The position numbers and the translations under genes were made by a program. This document shows positions 6,317-8,295 of a stretch of 8,295 bases of DNA, one piece after another. The notes below the pieces were generated by a model, which was not told the DNA's origin, made no database searches, and saw nothing but the letters and a program-made list of their open reading frames with translations. Source of the stretch: Bacteroidales bacterium (lineage in GTDB: Bacteria > Bacteroidota > Bacteroidia > Bacteroidales > P3); assembly GCA_023227645.1 (NCBI GenBank), contig JALNVJ010000060.1, positions 1 through 8,295 of the forward strand. Reading direction: 5' to 3'. Each line of letters starts with the position of its first letter. The stretch's first letter is position 1.

Positions 6317-7006
6317 ATGGCAGACTTTAGCAAACAAATCATATTTGAAGACAATCATTTACTGGTAATAAATAAGAAAAACTCTCAAATTGTTCATGGC
6401 GACATAACAGGAGATGATAGCTTAGTGGACTATATTAAAGATTATCTTAGAGTGAAATACAATAAGGAAGGTAATATCTTTTGTGGAGTAGCCCACAGAT
6501 TAGACCGCCCTGTAAGTGGAGTTATTGTTTTTACCAAAACAGAAAAGGCCTTAGTAAGAGTTAATAAACAAATTCACGATAGGCTTATTTCAAAGAAATA
6601 TTGGGCAATAGTTAAGGGAACCCCACCCAAAGAAGAAGATTACTTAGTTGATTATTTGATAAAAGACGAGAAACAAAACAAATCCTTCGTAACAAAAGAC
6701 ACAGTAAAAGGCTCAAAAGCAGAACTTCGATACAAACTACTTGCAAAGAACGAAACCTATAGCCTACTAGAAGTTGAGCTAATAACAGGAAAGCACCATC
6801 AGATTAGAGTTCAGTTATCAAATATAGGCTGCACAATAAAAGGCGACTTAAAATATGGATATAAGGCAACAAGCAAAACCAAATCAATATCCCTTCACGC
6901 AAGAGAAATAACAATAGAACATCCCACCCTAAAAGAAAAAATGACATTCGTAGCACCCGTTCCACAAAACGATTTCTGGGGATGGTTTGAGAAAAATGCA
7001 AAATAA
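6317..7006 (+). CDS. RluA-family RNA pseudouridine synthase without S4 domain
   Basis: Isomerises specific uridines in rRNA or tRNA to pseudouridine; the exact target cannot be told from sequence. The 229-aa protein is the catalytic domain alone. Motif II is HRLDRPVSGVIVFTKT (60-75) with the catalytic Asp63. The C-terminal family block runs from about 155 to 181, starting LITGKHHQIRVQLSNIG and ending GDLKYG. There is no N-terminal S4 RNA-binding domain as found in RluC or RluD, so it is closer in architecture to RluA and TruC-like enzymes. The ATG immediately follows the psd TAA (0-nt gap), which implies translational coupling, since no separate ribosome-binding site is evident. Its presence in an envelope operon may reflect shared growth control with rsfS (inference). 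Confidence 0.92.
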   Translation: MADFSKQIIFEDNHLLVINKKNSQIVHGDITGDDSLVDYIKDYLRVKYNKEGNIFCGVAHRLDRPVSGVIVFTKTEKALVRVNKQIHDRLISKKYWAIVKGTPPKEEDYLVDYLIKDEKQNKSFVTKDTVKGSKAELRYKLLAKNETYSLLEVELITGKHHQIRVQLSNIGCTIKGDLKYGYKATSKTKSISLHAREITIEHPTLKEKMTFVAPVPQNDFWGWFEKNAK

Positions 7007-7023
7007 GATTATACATATATCAT

Positions 7024-7770
7024 ATGGTAACCAGCAATAAGAAAACAATGCCCAAAAAGAAAAAGGCAAAGAAAAAAAATATTTGGAGAAAATTATGGAA
7101 GATAATATGGGTGGGAATATTAGGATTCCTCGCCCTATCAATAGTGATAAGCTTTGCCTATAAATTTATCAACCCACCGTTCACAATCCTAATGATACAA
7201 AGGACCTTTGAACAAACATTTTCCTCCGAAAGAGATGTAAGACTAAAGAAAGACTGGGTAAGCATAGATGAAATATCCCCAAATATGATTAAAGCAGTTA
7301 TCGCATCGGAAGATAATCTCTTTAATAAGCATAATGGATTTGACACAAAAGCAATTGAAAGAGCAATAGAACATAATAAGAAAGGGAAGAAAATAAGAGG
7401 AGCAAGCACAATTAGCCAACAAACCGCCAAAAATGTATTTCTTTGGAATGGTAGAAACTGGGTAAGAAAAGGACTTGAAACCTATTATACCATAGTGATT
7501 GAAGCCTTTTGGAGCAAAGAAAGAATAATGGAAGTTTACCTAAACGTTATTGAATTTGGCGATGGAATATACGGAGTAGAAGCAGCATCACAAACCTTTT
7601 TCAACAAGAGCGCTAAAAATCTAACAAAAAGAGAATCAGCCCTACTAGCCTCAGTACTACCCTCTCCACTCAAACGCAATGCCGGAAAACCAACAAAGTG
7701 GCTAAACCAAAGAGCAAACAGAGTTATGTATTTAATGAATAAACACGGAAGAATAAGACTAAAAGACTAA
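7024..7770 (+). CDS. mtgA: Monofunctional peptidoglycan glycosyltransferase (GT51)
   Basis: Polymerises lipid II into glycan strands at the outer face of the cytoplasmic membrane. The 248-aa protein has a very basic N-terminal tail (about 6-27), one membrane anchor (about 28-47) and a single GT51 domain with no transpeptidase domain, hence monofunctional. GT51 motifs are visible in order: ASEDNLFNKHNGFD (94-107) with catalytic Glu96, RGASTISQQTAKN (125-137), RKGLETYYTIVIEAFWSKER (148-167) with the second conserved Glu in this segment, EVYLNVIEFGDGIYGVEAAS (170-189), and LLASVLPSPLKRNA (207-220). The ATG at 7024 is 17 nt after the preceding gene; a second in-frame ATG at 7048 (codon 9) is equally possible and would not change any domain. 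It is the last gene of the cluster, and no terminator directly follows it. Confidence 0.95.
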   Translation: MVTSNKKTMPKKKKAKKKNIWRKLWKIIWVGILGFLALSIVISFAYKFINPPFTILMIQRTFEQTFSSERDVRLKKDWVSIDEISPNMIKAVIASEDNLFNKHNGFDTKAIERAIEHNKKGKKIRGASTISQQTAKNVFLWNGRNWVRKGLETYYTIVIEAFWSKERIMEVYLNVIEFGDGIYGVEAASQTFFNKSAKNLTKRESALLASVLPSPLKRNAGKPTKWLNQRANRVMYLMNKHGRIRLKD

Positions 7771-7969
7771 GATAACAACAAGGAGGATTTGAAATTTACC
7801 ACTTCCATATTATCTCTCTATTACTACAAGCCTTATTAATCCCACTCGAATAATCAATAAGCTAAACCATACTAATATTCGTTGGGCAAATATACAAATA
7901 TTATCTTATCAGCTTAACATTTGCAAAGCAATAATCAGCCCTTAGTTTCTTTGATCAAAAAACTCCTTC
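7771..7969. other. Non-coding segment after mtgA; isolated AGGAGG, no supported gene
   Basis: This 199-bp stretch has stops in all frames within short distances. AGGAGG at 7781-7786 is a perfect Shine-Dalgarno sequence, unusual here because the operon genes lack one. The only start codon near it is TTG at 7789, just 2 nt away, which opens a 16-codon frame ending at 7839. I do not call that a gene. No intrinsic terminator for mtgA is visible. Positions about 7952-7969 resemble a degenerate unit of the repeat array that follows. Confidence 0.5.
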
Positions 7970-8143
7970 TCTCCATGCCCCAAACACACCGTCTCCATGC
8001 CTCAAACACACCGTCTCCGTAGGTCAAACACACCGTCTCCATGCCTCAAAATCCCCATCTCCAGAGCTCAAACTCCCTATCTCCAGGGCTCAAACTCCTT
8101 GTCTCCAGACACAGACTCATTATCTCCAGCTCTAATCTCCTTA
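7970..8143. repeat. Array of about eight imperfect 22-bp tandem repeats
   Basis: Units start at 7970, 7992, 8014, 8036, 8058, 8080, 8102 and 8123. Six are exactly 22 bp; the last two are about 21 bp and degraded. Each begins with invariant TCTCC, then 5 variable bases (ATGCC in units 1, 2 and 4, GTAGG in unit 3, AGAGC and AGGGC in units 5 and 6). A core TCAAA follows (CCAAA in unit 1), then a 7-base tail. The tail is CACACCG in units 1-3 and changes to ATCCCCA, CTCCCTA and CTCCTTG in units 4-6. A partial unit may precede the array (7952-7969). Copies are contiguous with no spacers, so it is not CRISPR. The array is clearly richer in GC than the flanks. The unit length is not a multiple of three, which argues against a coding repeat. 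Confidence 0.9.
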
Positions 8144-8295
8144 TTAATCAAAATATAGGCACACTAATAACTTAAGACCGTTGTAAAATCCAACGCACTC
8201 TTTAAATAAGTTTTTTTTATTAATCCAGTAAATCCTGATTCTGACTAAAAAAACGTACTCAGAATTTTTCCTTAATAAAAAAAGATTTTTCCTTA
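8144..8295. other. AT-rich tail after the repeat array
   Basis: About 150 bp with no open frame of note. It contains a small hairpin CGTTG (8179-8183) / CAACG (8191-8195), a T8 run (8211-8218), a hairpin with a T run (8238-8269), and an 11-bp direct repeat ATTTTTCCTTA at 8264-8274 and 8285-8295, spaced by 21 bp and cut off by the window end. No gene, promoter with both elements, or DnaA-box cluster was seen. Confidence 0.5.
8238..8269 (+). terminator. Possible rightward intrinsic terminator
   Basis: ATTCTGA (8238-8244) pairs perfectly with TCAGAAT (8259-8265) across a 14-nt loop, and is followed by five T residues (8265-8269). The stem is only 7 bp with two G-C pairs and the loop is large, so it is weak. 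It lies about 470 nt after the mtgA stop codon, on the correct strand to end the operon transcript if that runs through the repeat array. Confidence 0.3.

Noticed and set aside
7887..7894. Leftward TATATTTG -7 box pointing toward the 3' end of mtgA
   Set aside because: No -33 element at proper spacing and no leftward gene downstream beyond a 13-codon frame. A match of this quality is expected by chance in AT-rich DNA of this length.
7970..8143. CRISPR array
   Set aside because: Units are contiguous 22-bp repeats with no unique spacers, and no cas genes are present.
7997..8158. Open rightward frame across the tandem repeats beginning at an internal ATG
   Set aside because: The 22-bp unit shifts frame each copy, so the peptide is not repetitive, there is no ribosome-binding site, and openness follows from the repeat lacking stop triplets.
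8179..8218. CGTTG/CAACG hairpin with a T8 run as a terminator
   Set aside because: The stem is only 5 bp and the T run starts 15 nt after it, too far for an intrinsic terminator.
7970..8295. Replication origin with iterons and an AT-rich unwinding region
   Set aside because: No DnaA-box cluster or rep gene was seen, and the setting is ordinary chromosomal operon DNA.

Overview
This window looks like chromosomal, housekeeping DNA from a low-GC member of the Bacteroidota, probably Bacteroidales-like. Several things point that way. The recognisable promoters carry the Bacteroidota -7 box TAnnTTTG instead of a sigma-70 -10 box. The genes mostly lack Shine-Dalgarno sequences. FtsH has the LGAAWYLPEERQITT wording I associate with this phylum. 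The gene order birA <> rsfS-ftsH-LUD-cdsA-psd is one I recall from Bacteroidota genomes.

Layout. Positions 1-406 hold four leftward tRNA genes. In transcription order they are Thr(TGT), Tyr(GTA), Gly(TCC) and Thr(GGT), the last cut by the window edge. This is the order and anticodon set of the E. coli thrU-tyrU-glyT-thrT-tufB operon, so tuf probably lies just outside to the left. A strong 13-bp hairpin sits in the Gly-Thr spacer. Positions 407-681 are non-coding and hold candidate promoters for the tRNA operon. birA (biotin protein ligase without a DNA-binding domain) runs leftward at 682-1419. Positions 1420-1712 form a divergent promoter region with a -7 box for each direction and an 18-bp perfect inverted repeat.

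Positions 1713-7770 hold seven rightward genes with gaps of 0 to 17 nt, almost certainly one transcription unit: rsfS (ribosome silencing), ftsH (membrane AAA+ zinc protease), a LUD-domain protein of unknown role, cdsA and psd (phospholipid synthesis), an RluA-type pseudouridine synthase, and mtgA (peptidoglycan glycosyltransferase). The common theme is building and quality control of the cell envelope together with control of ribosome activity. pssA, which would link CdsA to Psd, is not in the window.

Positions 7771-8295 contain no gene I can support. The segment holds an isolated AGGAGG sequence, an array of about eight imperfect 22-bp tandem repeats that is richer in GC than its surroundings, and an AT-rich tail with a hairpin followed by a T run and an 11-bp direct repeat.

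I found no mobile element, CRISPR array, phage gene or defence system. The features most worth a second look are the 22-bp repeat array, the tRNA-spacer hairpin, the inverted repeat at the expected -33 position of the rsfS promoter, and the LUD gene embedded in an envelope operon.
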